64,000 nucleotides of DNA. It comes from Primula veris (lineage: Eukaryota; Streptophyta; Magnoliopsida; Ericales; Primulaceae). Of the stretch, positions 20,318-32,790 are shown one piece after another. The stretch lies in assembly GCA_963682055.1 (NCBI GenBank), contig OY821745.1:23495342-23559341 (forward strand). The letters are read 5' to 3'. Both the position numbers and the translations under genes were made by a program. Within the stretch, counting starts at the first letter, position 1, and the number at the start of each line of letters is the position of its first letter. Under the pieces are notes generated by a model. It worked only from the letters and a program-made list of their open reading frames with translations. It ran no database searches and was not told the DNA's origin.

Positions 20318-21242
20318 GGGAAAAAATACGTTTAGTGTAGTGTACGGACAGTGTCTAACAATTTATGTAAGAATCCAAATTTTCGTAGGAAAATACCGTG
20401 GTAAAGAGAAATGAGCTATCCCACATCGCCTAGATATATAGTACCTATATGGTATATAAGGTAGGAGTATCCTCCTTCTTATCACCAAGTCCTTTTAAAG
20501 CCATGCGGCCCGAGAAGCGAGTATGAAATCGGGCCAAAACGGACAATATTGGTGGTAAGAAGCAGATGGTGGCTGTCTGGTCAGAGGACCGGGTCATTAC
20601 AATTGGTATCAGAACCGCTATCTATCCGATGTGGACACTGACAACCTCAGAAGGATGGCGTGCCTGACGAGGACGTCGTGTCTGAAGGGGTCAGAGTGTA
20701 AGAACCCGGATTTTTATAGGAAAATACCGTGATAAAGAGAAGTGGGATATCCCACAACGCCTAGATATGTAGTGTCTATATGGTAGGAGTATCTTCCTTC
20801 TTATCACTAAGACCTTTTAAAGCCGGGCGGCCCGAGGACAAAATCGGGCCAAAGTGGATAATATTGGTGGTAAGAAGCAGATGGTGGCAGTCTGGTCGGA
20901 GGAACGGATCGTTACAATTTAGGTACTAGAGTACCATTTTTAACAATTTTTGTATTAAGCTACAAATTTTTGTCTAATTAAGAACCTAACAGAATAAAAT
21001 GGGGAAATTAATTAATGTCATTATATCTCAAATTTCGGGATCTATTTACGAAGTACGTTGACAAAATTATGATCATTATCTAATAGGTGAGAGAATGTTA
21101 GTGCAATTTCGTCATTTTGTTTAACATCGGGTCCTCAATTGTGACAAAATCTATAGATTAGTAACTCAGTTGTTAAAAATAGTACTCGAATACCTAAATT
21201 GTTAACCGCTGGTAGTAGAGTACACTAAACGTATTTTTTCCC
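20318..21242 (+). mobile_element. Foldback/TIR element carrying a TRIM, copy B
   Basis: Termini GGGAAAAAATACG and CGTATTTTTTCCC, with TACTTGGGT before and TACTTGGTC after (imperfect target duplication). The left inner arm, AACAATTTAGGTACTAGAG, is mirrored near the right end as AATACCTAAATTGTTAACC, giving a foldback structure. The complete TRIM at 20366-20916 sits in the left arm. A third family member without the TRIM starts at 36895. Confidence 0.78.
20366..20916 (+). mobile_element. Complete TRIM retrotransposon
   Basis: Left LTR 20366-20601 and right LTR 20697-20916 (about 236 and 220 bp), both TGTAAGAA...TTACA, flanked by the exact 5 bp duplication ATTTA (20361-20365 and 20917-20921). 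After a 2 nt spacer the internal domain starts with TGGTATCAGA (20604-20613), a PBS for initiator tRNA-Met. It ends with AAGGGGTCAGAG (20685-20696) as PPT. The internal part is about 95 bp and non-coding, so it relies on enzymes of an autonomous LTR element. LTRs contain TCCCACA and TATATAAGG (20453). Confidence 0.9.
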
Positions 21243-21502
21243 TACTTGGTCCACCTTGGATTTTCGGATGAGTCGGTACAAGATCTGAGGGTAGAGCTTG
21301 TAGCTCAATATTTTACAAGACCAACTAAGCGTTTGAATCTTTGCACGTATAAGCTATGGATTTCTCCAAAGTTGTTTGCTTTTAAACCTAGTCTTTTGCC
21401 TCTGCCGTGAGTTTCATCTCTGTAATAATTTACTGTGATATATTTATGGAAAAAAATACGTTTAGTGTACTTTTTATGATCTTTGTAAGTTGAACCACTT
21501 TT

Positions 21503-21565
21503 CTCTCAAAGGGTATAATTCGTGAATCTTTGTAAGAAAGATTCATGAATTATACACTTTGAGAG
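21503..21565. repeat. Short hairpin, copy B
   Basis: Same stem-loop as 5567-5629 with small differences, beginning CTCTCAAAGGG and ending CTTTGAGAG. Confidence 0.7.
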
Positions 21566-22565
21566 AACACTTCATAGGATGAGATAATAGAGAGATTGAT
21601 AGTCCATAACCTAGAAGTGAGTAGATAGGCATATACGTGAGTGAAGCTTAGTATTGTAAGACTCATCTCTATTCATTGTTCCTTAAAATATCAATATAAA
21701 ACAGGGTGAGTGTCCCGAAAACGTAGATTAGAATTAGGTCGAACTCTTTAATTAAACTGTGGGGTCATTTAATTATAGTTTGTTATTGATTCCATATTCA
21801 GTAACAACTCCGATTATACCTATAGTTTAACTGATAAGCGTAACTGCACTTGAAACTAAGGCAAATGTTATTTCAATATGTTATAAAATAATCGACATGT
21901 TTATAAGGGACGGAAGATCTTGACTCGATAAAAACTTTATGTCACAGCCTAAGGAAAAAAAATGAATAACGGTATAACGCTTTCATTAACCTCAAATGCG
22001 GTGCGAAAGCAACTCATACGAAATATTTTTTTTTTATATAACGGATACATCTTTAAAATTTAAAATTTAAATTACTTTGGATAACGCCTTATTGTTGCGG
22101 ACTTGCATGTTTTGACCGAAAAATTTCAACAAGTTCAGAAACAAACATACTTTGTAGTTAGCAGGAAGTTAACGTATTCAAATATTTAGAGTGAAAATAA
22201 ATCATTAGTTGAAAGAAACTTCTTAAATTTCCTTTCTGTATGATTTTTTAAGTAATTATGACCCGTACGGAAGATGTTTATAATCTGCAATCTAATGTAT
22301 TGAAAAATATAAATCTTGTACATAATAAACTCAATATTACTACAGCTATTCAAAAATGTCAGTAAAGAACATATCCAACTAGAGACAGTTTTTTCATTAA
22401 AATATTATGAAAGTGAATTAAAGACGGTCCTAGACTCAAGTGCAAGTGTCAGACTGACACCGGGTGTATCTAGCAAGACTCTTCCTCTTCTCATCATATA
22501 CATTAGAATTTAGATACATACATATATAGTGTAATTAAAAATAGAGGAATAGTTCTAAAAAAAAA

Positions 22566-23785
22566 ATGGAAGAAACAACAGAAATGATCATGAAGCATAA
22601 AGAAGAGATGATGATGATGAATTCCGGGTCAAATCTGACCCGACTACCCGCTCATTTCTTCAACCCAATTCTCTCCTCCTCCAACCTTCCTTTTACCACC
22701 TTAAACTCTCACCACCAAAACCTTCCTCGCCGCATGGCATTTACTGGATGGAAAAGCCCGCTTCGGAAATGGAACGAATGGGTTGACAAAATGCAACCTC
22801 TCCACTGGTTCACCTGGCACGAAGCCGTATCTATCATGCCATCATGGCCTCTAAAAATCAAATTAAATCAGATGTGAATATTGTTCTAGAGCTAGCCGAG
22901 ACGTGGTGTAACGCGACGAATACTTTTATATTTCCTTGGGGAGAGGCGAGTGTTAAGCTGGAAGATGTTTTTGTTCTAGGTGGGTATTCGGTTCTTGGTG
23001 AATCCAGTTATATCTCCGATTAAGGCCGTCATAAAGTGGAGTTTATCCGGATAGATGAGAAATTAAATAATGTGAGAGAAGAAATGAACAAGTCGAAATC
23101 TAAAAAAGTTGGTCAAGTTATGTGGATGGATCAATTTATGGGGAGTGGGGGTTAAGTTGAGCATGAGGCCTTTCTTGTTCTCTGGCTATTGCAATATATG
23201 ATCCCGTTCTCGAGAAATGTGGTTGGGAGACATCTTCATAAGATTGTGTTTGGGCTTGTCAGATGGATGAGAGTGGTGCTTGCTCCTATTGTGCTTGTTT
23301 ATCTTTACGGGGACTTGAGTTCCTTGAAGGAACAAATAGTTGTTTGTAGTGACGAAAAGGCGATCAATGATAGACTTAATCTATGGTCACAAATGCAGTT
23401 AGTTCCGATTTGAGTTTGGGAAAGATTTCATAATATTAGCTCACAACATAATATTATCGGGGAGGGTGAGCTGAGAATGAGTCGTTGGAAAGATATTGGT
23501 ACATGATTAGATGTCGAGAGGGTGAGATTGGCAATCGACAATAGTGTTAAGGAGTTCGTTTGGAGGCCTTACACTACGCCGGGAAGTATCTATCCGGAAA
23601 ATGGAAAATGGATCTCCACTTTTTCAGGTATGCAAGATGATTATAAGTCATTTGCTGAATTTATTAGGGTATCTGAATTAGTAGGGCTCGATTTTATTCA
23701 ATCATATTCTCCACATCAATGCATTCAACAACATTTTTCTGGACAAACTTTGAGTCTTTCCAACAATTCAAGTACCATTTTGTAA
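22566..23785 (+). pseudogene. PMD pseudogene, left arm, copy B
   Basis: The ATG at 22566 opens 103 codons (copy A stops after five), including AFTGWKSPLRKWNEWVDKMQ, before the same frame shift near 22842. The PMD core follows in another frame (ELAETWCNATNTFIFPWGEA with KLEDVFVLGGYSVLGES). Later blocks are VLVYLYGDLSSLKEQIVV and RLAIDNSVKEFVWRPYTTPG. Stops at about 23021, 23153 and 23411 are shared with copy A, so the gene was already dead before the duplication. Confidence 0.8.
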
Positions 23786-25096
23786 TAGGAGATTCATATG
23801 TTTTTGGCGGTATATACAATTTCTCATTTCCAACTATCTTATTGAAAATTTTCCAAACGATTTCAGAAGTACAGCCGAAGCAAGCCACTTTCCCAAAGAT
23901 ATCCTGATCCATCCCAAATTGCATTGAGACACGATGTGGAGAATATGATAGTATACAATCTAGCCCTATCAATTCAGATACCCTAATAAATTTAGCAAAT
24001 GACATATAATCATCTTGCATACCTGAAAAAGTGAAGATCCAATTTTCATTTTCCGGATAGAAATTGTACTTACTCGACGTAATGTAAAGCCTACTGACAA
24101 ACTCTTTAGCACCATTGTCGATTGCCAATCTCACTCTCTCTCTCTGATAATATACCAATATCCTTCCAACAACTTATTCTCAACTCACTCCCCCCGATAT
24201 TATTATGCCGTGGGCTAATATTAGAAAATCTTTCCCAAGTTTAAATCTGAACTAACTGCATTTGTGACCATAAATTAAGTCTATCATTGATCGCCTTTTC
24301 TTCACTACAAACAACTATTTGTTCCTTCAAGGAACTCAAGTCCTGGTAAAGATATGCTAGCACAACAGAGCAAGTGTCACTCTCGTCCCTTTGACAAGCC
24401 CAAATGCAATCTTGTGAAGATGTCTCCCAACCACATCTCTCGAGAACACGAAGTCGGGAACACATATCACGATAGGTAGAAAATGAGAAAAATGTCGTGC
24501 TCAACTTCACCCCCACTCCCCATAAAATGATCCATCTACATCACTTGACCAACTTTTTTAGATTTCGACTTGTTAATTTCTTCTCTTACCTTGTTTAATT
24601 TGTCGTTTATCCGGATAAACTCCACTTCATGACGGTCTTCAAACAGAGATATAATGGATTCACCAAGAACCAAATACCCACCTAGAACAATGACATCTTC
24701 GAGCGTAATACTCGTCTCTCCCCACAAAAAATTAAAAGTGTTTGTCCCGTCGCACCACCTCTCGGCTAGCACTAGAACAATATTCACATCTTGTTTAATT
24801 TGGTTTTTAGAAGCCATGATGGCATGATAGATACGGGTTTCGTGCCAGGTGGACTTGTGGAAAAGTTGAATTTTGTCGACCCATTCGTTCCATTTCCAAA
24901 GCGGACTTTTCCATCCAGTGAATGCCGCATGGCTAGGAAGGTTTTTGTGGTGAGAGTTGAAGGTGGTAAATGAAAGGTTGGAGGAGGAGAGAATTGGTTT
25001 GAGGAAATGAGCGGGTCGTCGGGTCGAGTTTGACCCGGAATCCATCATCATCATCTCTTCTTTATGCTCCATGATCATTTTCGTTGTTTCCTCCAT
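23694..25096 (-). pseudogene. PMD pseudogene, right arm, copy B
   Basis: The best preserved PMD reading frame here: the minus-strand ATG at 25096 is open for 186 codons, to 24536. It contains PRD-like W and H positions in WNEWVDKIQLFHKSTWHETR, then LAERWCDGTNTFNFLWGETS and TLEDVIVLGGYLVLGES, and ends in KSKSKKVGQVM followed by a stop. The next block (24516-24241) contains CIWACQRDESDTCSVVLAYL. A third (24158-23694) contains RLAIDNGAKEFVSRLYITSS and MQFGMDQDIFGKVACFGCTS. A protein covering only the first part of the domain could be made, but there is no sign that it is. Confidence 0.78.
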
Positions 25097-25285
25097 TTTT
25101 GTTTTGAGAACGATTCCTCTGTTGTTAATTACAGTATATATGTATGTATCTAATCTATATGATGAGAAGAGGAAGAGTCTTGTTAGATAAACCTGGTATC
25201 AGTCTGACCCTTGTACTTTAGCCTAAAGACCGTATTTAATTCACTTTTATTATATTTTAATGAAAAAACTTGTCTCTATTTGGAT

Positions 25286-25622
25286 TACTGTTTTAAAAAG
25301 TACGCTATATTGCGCAACATTTCACGACATAGTCCTTTTGGGAAAAAAACTCCCTACGCTAAAACGCTATTTGGGTGGAAAAGCGCTAAATTTGTGCTAT
25401 TGAGACCAAAAGCGTAAAAGGCGTGAAATTTTGGACCAAAAACGTAAATAGCGAGTTAGGAAAAAAAAACAGCGGATCTAAATAATTAATATATGTTGTG
25501 TAATTTTCATAAAAGTGTGTGTAGTCCAGATGGTTGTGACAGTGCATTATGTTCCTACAGACCCAAGTTCGAAATTCACCTGAAAAAACGTTATCTTAGC
25601 GATAACACTATTTAAAACATTT
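25286..25622. mobile_element. hAT-type MITE, copy B
   Basis: Same element and site as 9342-9678. The flanking duplications have drifted to ATTTGGAT (25278-25285) and ATCTAGAT (25623-25630). Confidence 0.8.
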
Positions 25623-25630
25623 ATCTAGAT

Positions 25631-26892
25631 ATGTTCTATATGTAACTCGTTTGGCTATTGCTCCAGCAGTTCTTTCTGTGGTTTACTAAGATTTGAGTTC
25701 GATAAATAATATGTTAGTATCTCCTTCGAAGGGATCAGACAGAAAAGGGGTTAGTTCTAAAACAAACATTTGCGCACCGTTTCAATTGGTGCAGATTTGG
25801 GTTTGGGAGATCAGGTTTTTAACTTTTAAGGCCAACCCTAATCTGATTCAAGTTGGAGAGCCAAGATTTTCCAGGTGGTAAGAGCAAATAACATTGAAAA
25901 CAGACGATCTAAGCAAGGCCTTCAATTTGGCTGGTGAAGATTTCCAATGGCAACCATACTGTATGGTCGTAAATAATTGGAGATTTAGTCAATGTTGAGA
26001 CTGGTATGGACGAGGATATAGAGTCTTTTGCTCTGTGAATTAGACCTAACAAGCTAGTTGGATTTGGAGGTCATACCCAGAAATATCTGCCACATTTTGT
26101 GGCTATGCAGTTTGGGTACGATCAAGATATTCCTACTATTGTCCCTAGAATCAACGGAAGGCCTGATTCTGCTTGGGAATATTTCAAGAGACCAATTAGG
26201 GACAACAATATATATCTACCTCCTCGTCTGTTTGAGTCGGATGTTACTTTTCGATACTTTTCTTGGTAGGGCCTCACTGTGACAGCTAAGGAAGAAAAGA
26301 TTGAGAGCAATGTGGAGAAATCTCACTCGAAAATTGAAAATTAAATCTCTAAGAAACGTACTAAATATAAAGAAGACTGTGATCCACTCAATGACCTATT
26401 AATTGGAGAGTTATTGAGACTTGTTCACAAGAAGAATGTAGTTGAAAAGGGAGTTGTAAGGGAGCACAAATGTTCGAACACATAGAATTCTGAAAATAGG
26501 CCTTTGGGTTTGAACATAAATGTAGCTCGGCCTTTGGGTTTGGAGATTAATAGAGCTGGTGAATATAAGGAGATTAACGGAGCTGGTGAAGAGTAGGAGA
26601 TTAATGGAGCTGGTTAAGACAATGAGATTAATGGAGCTGGTGAAGACAAGGAGATTAATGGAACTCGTGAAGATGTGGAGATGGTGGCGGATCCTATGGA
26701 AGCAAATTCATTTGTTGATGAAAATGGAAATGAACAGAAAACTATTTTGTCATCTGAAGTAAGTTATGATGCAAAAGAATTCCAAGCTGGTATGAGCCGT
26801 GCAAGCGAGATATGAAACTCGGAAATCGAATTAGCAGGCTCGAGAGGTTGGTTGCTAAGATCAAAGCTGAAAGATTTGGGCGTGATGTTTAA
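25631..26892 (+). pseudogene. PMD C-terminal pseudogene, copy B
   Basis: Same blocks as 9687-10978: WVWEIRF..., NPNLIQVGEPRFSRW, LPPRLFESDVTFRYFSW, the 27 bp minisatellite (about 26543-26677), and NRISRLERLVAKIKAERFGR with stop at 26890-26892. It has lost about 24 bp near 25985 and one base near 26783 relative to copy A. Those changes are after the duplication. Confidence 0.75.
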
Positions 26893-27114
26893 GGAAGTTC
26901 CTGTCTCAACCTTAACTAAAACTCGATGCCTAAATATCTTTCTGATAGTTATATACAACTTTACTTTGGGAAAAGAATAGGAAATTTACTGCTTTGTCAG
27001 CAAAAGAATAGTTCCTAAGTGCCAGCTGTTGTTAGCATTAGTGATATACTTGCATAACCTAAAAGAAAAGGAGTACCCTTGTAATTTTCAGAACAAGAAA
27101 ACATCACATTGTAC

Positions 27115-27534
27115 CAATGTTTTAAATAACATTATCGCTACAGTAGCGTTTTTAAAGCGGTGTATTTTTTTTTTTTTTGCCTAAATACATATAAATATAG
27201 CATTAAATTCAAAACATCTAATAAAAATTAACTAAATATATATAAAAAATTGTAACTAATAATCACAAAATGATTATACTTGAGATACCAGAGTATTTAC
27301 TTTGTTTGCAAGAGTTTTGGGGTTTGATTCTCTTTAAGCTCCAATAATTTAATTAAATTTTTTTTTGTAGTGCACCCGCTATAGCGTAAATAGCGTCCGC
27401 TATAGCGTAAATAGTGTAAATAGCGTTCCTATAGCGCGAATTTAGCGTTTTTTCATCCAAATAGCGTTTTAGCGTCGCGTTTTTCTTTCAAAAACCACTA
27501 TATCGCACAATGTTGCGAGCTTTTTAAAATAGTG
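27115..27534. mobile_element. hAT-type MITE unique to segment B (420 bp)
   Basis: Exact 8 bp target duplication CATTGTAC (27107-27114 and 27535-27542). Ends CAATGTTTTAAA and TTTAAAATAGTG are imperfect inverted repeats. The right half is full of TAGCG/CGCTA words as in the MITE at 9342. Segment A has a single CATTGTAC and no element (11195-11202), an exact empty site, so this insertion postdates the A/B duplication. Confidence 0.9.
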
Positions 27535-28483
27535 CATTGTACTAAGTAAACTAGATTCTAGCAAAGGAAAGGAAACTGAAAATGCTCCAACAAGTCAAGA
27601 CAGTGGTGGCAGGGTTGACGGGAGACCGTACCGGGCCTCACGGCTCCGAAGGTCACAAAAAATTCAATTTATATATATGTTAAAAATATGTAATGAATAT
27701 CTGCTAATAAAAAAACTCCATACAAGTAAAATGACATAATTATTTTATGTCAATTAAAAAGTATGATTACACAATATGAATAGAAAAAAGTATCAAATGA
27801 TATATTAAATATATAAAGATTGAGCACAACGAGAAACGGGACCTGATATTTTTGCCCCAGGGAACAAAAACACTAGCCCTGTCTCAAGACTACGGACAAC
27901 CAAAGCCTCGGACAGATATAGAAAAAGAAATTGGGTTAATAAAAAAGTATAGATTCAATAGTTATGATTGACTGTAAAATGATAATTACATGTCAAGAAT
28001 CTTGCAATGAAAAACACAAACTACAGTAATCAAACAATAAAATCATCTGTGTAGTGTAATACAGAAGACAGCTACAGGAATTTAAGTTTTGATGAAGTCG
28101 TATTTTGTTGAACAAGCAACAGACTACAAGTTACACTAATACACCACATATAATCGACAAACATGGCAATCGATTGTAATTGTGGTTTAGGTTGAATAAA
28201 TTGGACATGGCAATCAAATCTTGACTTAAAGAGCACTCTTTACATAACAATCAGAAAAAGACTGAGATAAATGAGACCTTTAAATCATATATAGCATTAA
28301 TCATGCCAAAAAGACATCTAAACAGTTACACCCATTCATACGTTTTTTCCTAATACCTAAACGTACCATGTTTTTATCCAGTTTCTCTAATACTTGTATT
28401 GCTATCTTTTCATGACGATAAAAGCACTATGCTTCCCTTTTATTTTTCCAAAACTAGGCTGCAGATAACGAAGTCTACGAAAT

Positions 28484-28686
28484 ATATTTGCCAAAGCAAC
28501 TTCGTCCAAAATTGAGACAGGAATTTCCTCAGTCACTGTGCCCAAAGGTTTTAGCTTTAAGCCTAGCAGCTAATCTTTCGCAGACAGTGACTGAGGTTGG
28601 CTGCTAAGCTTAAAGCTAAAACCTTTGAACACTGTGTTTGAGGAAGTTCCTGTCTCAATTTTGGCCAAGCCTGCTTTGGCAAATAT
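28484..28686. repeat. Imperfect hairpin from a PMD 3' end, copy B
   Basis: Nearly identical to 12142-12344, with arms of about 85 bp and a ~30 nt loop. I saw no difference between the copies within the arms. Confidence 0.8.
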
Positions 28687-29127
28687 CTATGGTAGATTTA
28701 GTTATATGCTGCTTATTCTAATCATATCAACCATAGAGCTATTTGTCAAAGGTCGATTTTGCTTCTTCCCGAGATTTCAACCTTAGTCATGGGTCATTCC
28801 TCAGAGTCCACCGACACTTGACTCAAGAATTAGAATAAGCAAAGAAAACTGAAACACATTCCGCAAAAGTGCTGTTGAAGTAGCCATAACACTTGACAAT
28901 AGTTATTCAAATGTCTATTTCTACCAGGCTTTCATGTTTTGTCACTCAAAGATATCTGAATTCTTAGATGTCACTAGTAATTAAGATTTGTCACATTGAA
29001 AAGATATTTGAGGCTCACCTTATTAGAAACATCAGAACTAGATACCAGTACGGATTGTCATATACGATTAGCAGCAATTAGTACTACCACAATGCAAAGA
29101 TAACATGTCAAAAAAAATTATAAATAC

Positions 29128-29962
29128 CTTAAAGAATGAACGCGTTCTTCAACTTCTTTGGCCTGTTCAACATCAGTGGCGTACCATATTTCGCTATAAA
29201 TTGATCCAATCCCAGCTATCAACATCTGTAATTGGAAGAAACATATTCCGATACGTTTAAAAGTAACAAGCATTGAAGTCACGGTAAGAAAGCAAAAAAA
29301 AGAAAAAGAAAAATAACCTCGAAGGAAAATGTCGGAGTCGTCAGCATATCCTTTTAATTTCCAGTAAGTGTGGCCATCAGTATCGGAAATTAGATTTCTT
29401 GTTCTGGCAGCCTCATAGCTCCGTTTTTCAATGAGAATTATTGGCGAATATCAGTTAGATTCTAGGATCAAATGTTGTAGAGGATGCTAACTCAAATAAT
29501 GGGCATAATAAAATCTACCAGTTTTAGGACATTTACAAAAGTAATTTTCACTTTACCGATTCAACACTGAATCAAAAAAAATTATTAATTTCATTCATTT
29601 ATTTTGTCAATCCATTTGATTGATTGTTAGTCAAATCACAGTCTAAATATTTTTCTTTTTAACTAAGCAACCCTATCACGTTTTATTAAAGATAGATTCA
29701 AATTTACAATGGAAAGGCAGTATGAAAATTAACCAAGAACAAAAATAAAAGGTTAAAAACAAACTTGTATACTCACTTGGTAAATAGAACTTCATCACAT
29801 AGAAAAGGGGAAAGTAAGGATTTTAATCCTTATTGAAGAGCTTAAACTTCATACTCATCAACTTCCAAATTAATACTGTCCAACTTCAGTATCTCCAATA
29901 TATCGAGAGGCTTGGAGAGGCAATTCTGCAAAGCTTGTAGCCATGATGAATCCTTGCCACTT
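29128..29962 (-). pseudogene. Unrecognised three-exon gene fragment, copy B
   Basis: Exon-like blocks at 29962-29845, about 29440-29318 and 29225-29128, with the same splice borders as copy A. The middle block keeps 22 bp lost in A (around 29443-29464), so B is the better reference. No family recognised. Confidence 0.5.
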
Positions 29963-30269
29963 CTAAACAAGAAAAAACATAGATATCAGTATATTATCAT
30001 AGTCATTAGAATTTAATCGACTCATTTCGATTATAATACGTACTTATTTCTAAGTTCTTGTTAATCATGGTGAGAAAAGAAATATGGAAGTGGATAACTG
30101 GGGACTGTTTTCTTATTGAAATTTCTGTAGTATAGTACTTTTGTTTTGGAATGTGGAGTTCTCAACTAACAGCAAAAACAGTCGAATCTAAGAAATGTTA
30201 TATGCTTTAATATAAGCATATATATAAAATATCAAATATATAAAAAAGATGGACAATCAAACCTATTTC

Positions 30270-30850
30270 TCGATTCACTATAAGCCCAAAGAGGTGAATA
30301 GGGTCCCAAATAAGGAGAGATCATATGTAAAAAGCAAGTCCGGTTACATCTCTTCCTAATCCTAAATGGAATGTAAGGATTCATATGTAAACATAGTATC
30401 TATTTAGATACACTCGAATAACCCCTTCTCATAATGAGAATGTATATCCCTATTTCGGTCTGGTCTGGTATGGAATGAACTTATAATCATGGAATCGACT
30501 CGATCATCAGATTTTAGATTATAAGTTCATAACCCTAGCCCATTCCCGTTTTGGACGGAACAGATTTACGAATTATTTGATTCCAGTAATTAGTGAAAGG
30601 ATCTTAAACTAAGAAATAGACCCTAGAACCTAAAATAGGGTATCCTGAGCAATTGTAATAATCGGGTTCATTGATACTATTACATATACAATCATACTAA
30701 ATTCGATGGAATTGTTTGATCTTATCTTCTATAATTTCGCACGTAAGGGGTTATTTCTTTGTTTCGTCCAGTCATTAATAACTTTATTAATTTAGATAAT
30801 AATAGATAGAAACAAAGCTCGTAAGGAATCCTACTAAAACTAAGAAATAT
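30270..30850. other. Possible plastid-derived insert, copy B
   Basis: Counterpart of 13920-14500, with the same 14 bp inverted repeat. Plastid origin is a recollection-level suggestion only. Confidence 0.3.
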
Positions 30851-31019
30851 AGGCCTACCTGCCATCCACACCAGAATAAATAGAAAAACCAACTAGTAGA
30901 GGAAGACAAGTTTTCCGAAAAAATCAGCTAGTGGAGGAAGACCCCCTATTGATAATATTTTGACCGAGATGAAGAAACTACACTTTCGATGATGACAATA
31001 AGACATCTAGTTTACGAAA

Positions 31020-31759
31020 TGAAATTTCGTTTGCCTAAGTTCCGAATGCAATTACGCGTTTTAGTTGGAGTCGGTTGCAGTATCGGTTGCAACTGAGTAT
31101 GTAACTGACAGAAAAGTAAATAACGCAGTTGCATTTTTTAACGAAGTTCAACTTCACAAAGTCTACGTATTCGAGGCCTCACCAAGTATTTATTGATATT
31201 GAAAAACCTACTATCGTCGACTTTAGTCTTACAATATCTACTGAATCCCTCACTAGTATAATCATATCAAACTCTCGCTCCTACCTAATCAACTATCAAT
31301 CTCACCATGACATCCCGTCATGTTTTTTTTCTCTTAAAAATAATTTTTTTCTCAATAATTTCGTGGGTTTCTTTCGCTCTCTTTGGTGTATACTCTATGG
31401 GGTAGAAAGTCACGAAATAATGAGTCTAAATGGCTTTATTTATGCCCTTACAAATAACCCCTAATTCATGACTAACTAAGAAGTATTTACTTTCTTGATA
31501 TTTACTTGATTGACAAGTCTTTTCTTTGAATATCTTCTAGTATTCAATCCAATTAGTAAAAGATCTCTTTCTTTGTTTATTCCTTCCAGAATTGCTGAAG
31601 ATTTCTTTTTACTTGGTCATCACGTTTTTTGCATCATAAAATTTCTTTGACCGAATCTTTCCATATTCTGTCCAGCATAGTTAGTTGTTTCCTCGGTTGC
31701 AAGTTACAAGAATTGAAATAATTTATATTGCTGATAAAATTTAACCCCCTAAGGCAACA
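31020..31759 (-). mobile_element. SIRE-related solo LTR, copy B
   Basis: Same 740 bp LTR as 14661-15400, ends TGAAATTTCG and AAGGCAACA on the plus strand, with GGTTGCAAC near the start. The open frame inside it (31129-31464, plus) has no family resemblance and is taken as chance. Confidence 0.62.
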
Positions 31760-32315
31760 AGAATGCAAGAACAAAGGAGTATCAAATGTTATGAAAACAA
31801 AAGAGTGATTAAGATAAAAAAAAACAAAAAAAATAACAAAGTAGTATCAAGCTTACCATTTGTTGTCTTTTTTTTTTTAGAAACCAAAAAAAAATACAAA
31901 TTCACATGACAAAAATGACTTTCGTTCTTTTGTCGCATAGTTGGAGTCGATCAAGATCTGAGAGTCCACGAGTATTTTGAGAAAGTCAACAACTTCCTGG
32001 TAAACTTCTCCCGAAATTGGCAATTTCTAAATGTCACCTCGGGTGAAGCTCTGAATGTCAAAGCGCCACCTTGCGCCATATATACCCGAGGTGTTGTTTA
32101 ATGGATCATTCTGATTAATTAATGAAATTGTAGCCCAAAGAAATACAAGCCTTAACCAATGATGTCAACTTAGTTTTTCCGGAAATCTTCCTATAGCTTC
32201 GGATTCCAGAAACCCAAAGCATAAAAGACTAGGAGCTTTGATCACCAGTATGAAACACTTACATCCTCTAATCCAAGTCTCCCTAATAGTAGGGTGCGAG
32301 ACGTCGATCAACATT

Positions 32316-32790
32316 TTATAGTTTACAATTATAAAGCACTAAATCCTCATGTACGGGGAACATCGAAAATGACAAAAAAAATCCAGACAAAATACCAAAA
32401 GACGCACGTCGAAGGTGCAAAGTCTTTGAACACGGAAGACATGTAGAATCAGGAATTTCAAGAAAAATATTTCTATGAAGTTTCAAAACAGATAGCATTT
32501 CGTAAGAGAAATTCTCTCGAGTTAGAGTTTCAAATAGTCTAAAAAAACTAAAACATCAATTTCCTTAACACCATGGAATATCCTTGAATTAATCCATGAA
32601 CTAAACCTATGATCTACAGCAGAGCCACAATGTAGTCTAAACTTATCAATTGGATTAACATTATAAAACCTTAGGGTCAGGAAACCTTGTGTGGTACAAA
32701 ATCGGTATCTAAGAGAAACTGTGTAGTTGAATGATATAGGTCTAAACTTCATGTAAGTAACTAAACAAAAAATAGTGTTACTCATCAAAA
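32316..32790 (-). pseudogene. F-box/LRR pseudogene fragment
   Basis: Minus-strand blocks: FRPISFNYTVSLRYRF, then YNVNPIDKFRLHCGSAVDHR, FSSWINSRIFHGVKEIDVLV (32788-32522), then SVLKLHRNIFLEIPDSTCLP and SKTLHLRRASFGILSG (32498-32316). This is the part between the F-box and FBD of F-box/LRR proteins. A frame break separates the blocks. It spans the right edge of segment B, so its 5' part is not shared with copy A. Confidence 0.62.

Larger units (their letters stand above)
20246..21380 (+). pseudogene. F-box-associated fragment interrupted by a foldback element, copy B
   Basis: Only the 3' half of the plus-strand F-box-associated pseudogene is present. A short piece lies before the insertion (20246-20317) and VHLGFSDESVQDLRVELVAQ, then YKLWISPK, after it (21243-21380). 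The upstream F-box portion found at 3787-4620 is absent because it is outside the duplicated unit. Confidence 0.6.
22378..25277. repeat. Large inverted repeat of PMD pseudogenes, copy B
   Basis: Arms about 22378-23717 and 23933-25277, spacer about 215 bp. Ends match those of copy A. Both arms have diverged from copy A only by scattered substitutions and short indels. Confidence 0.88.
20246..32667. repeat. Segment B of the ~12.5 kb direct duplication
   Basis: Colinear with 4626-17324; see that entry for limits and differences. The start-to-start distance is about 15.6 kb. Both copies keep the PMD inverted repeat, the hAT MITE, the PMD hairpin, the three-exon fragment and the SIRE-related LTR in the same order. 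Confidence 0.93.

Noticed and set aside
31129..31464. 111-codon plus-strand ORF
   Set aside because: It lies inside the SIRE-related LTR, is disrupted in segment A and matches nothing known to me.
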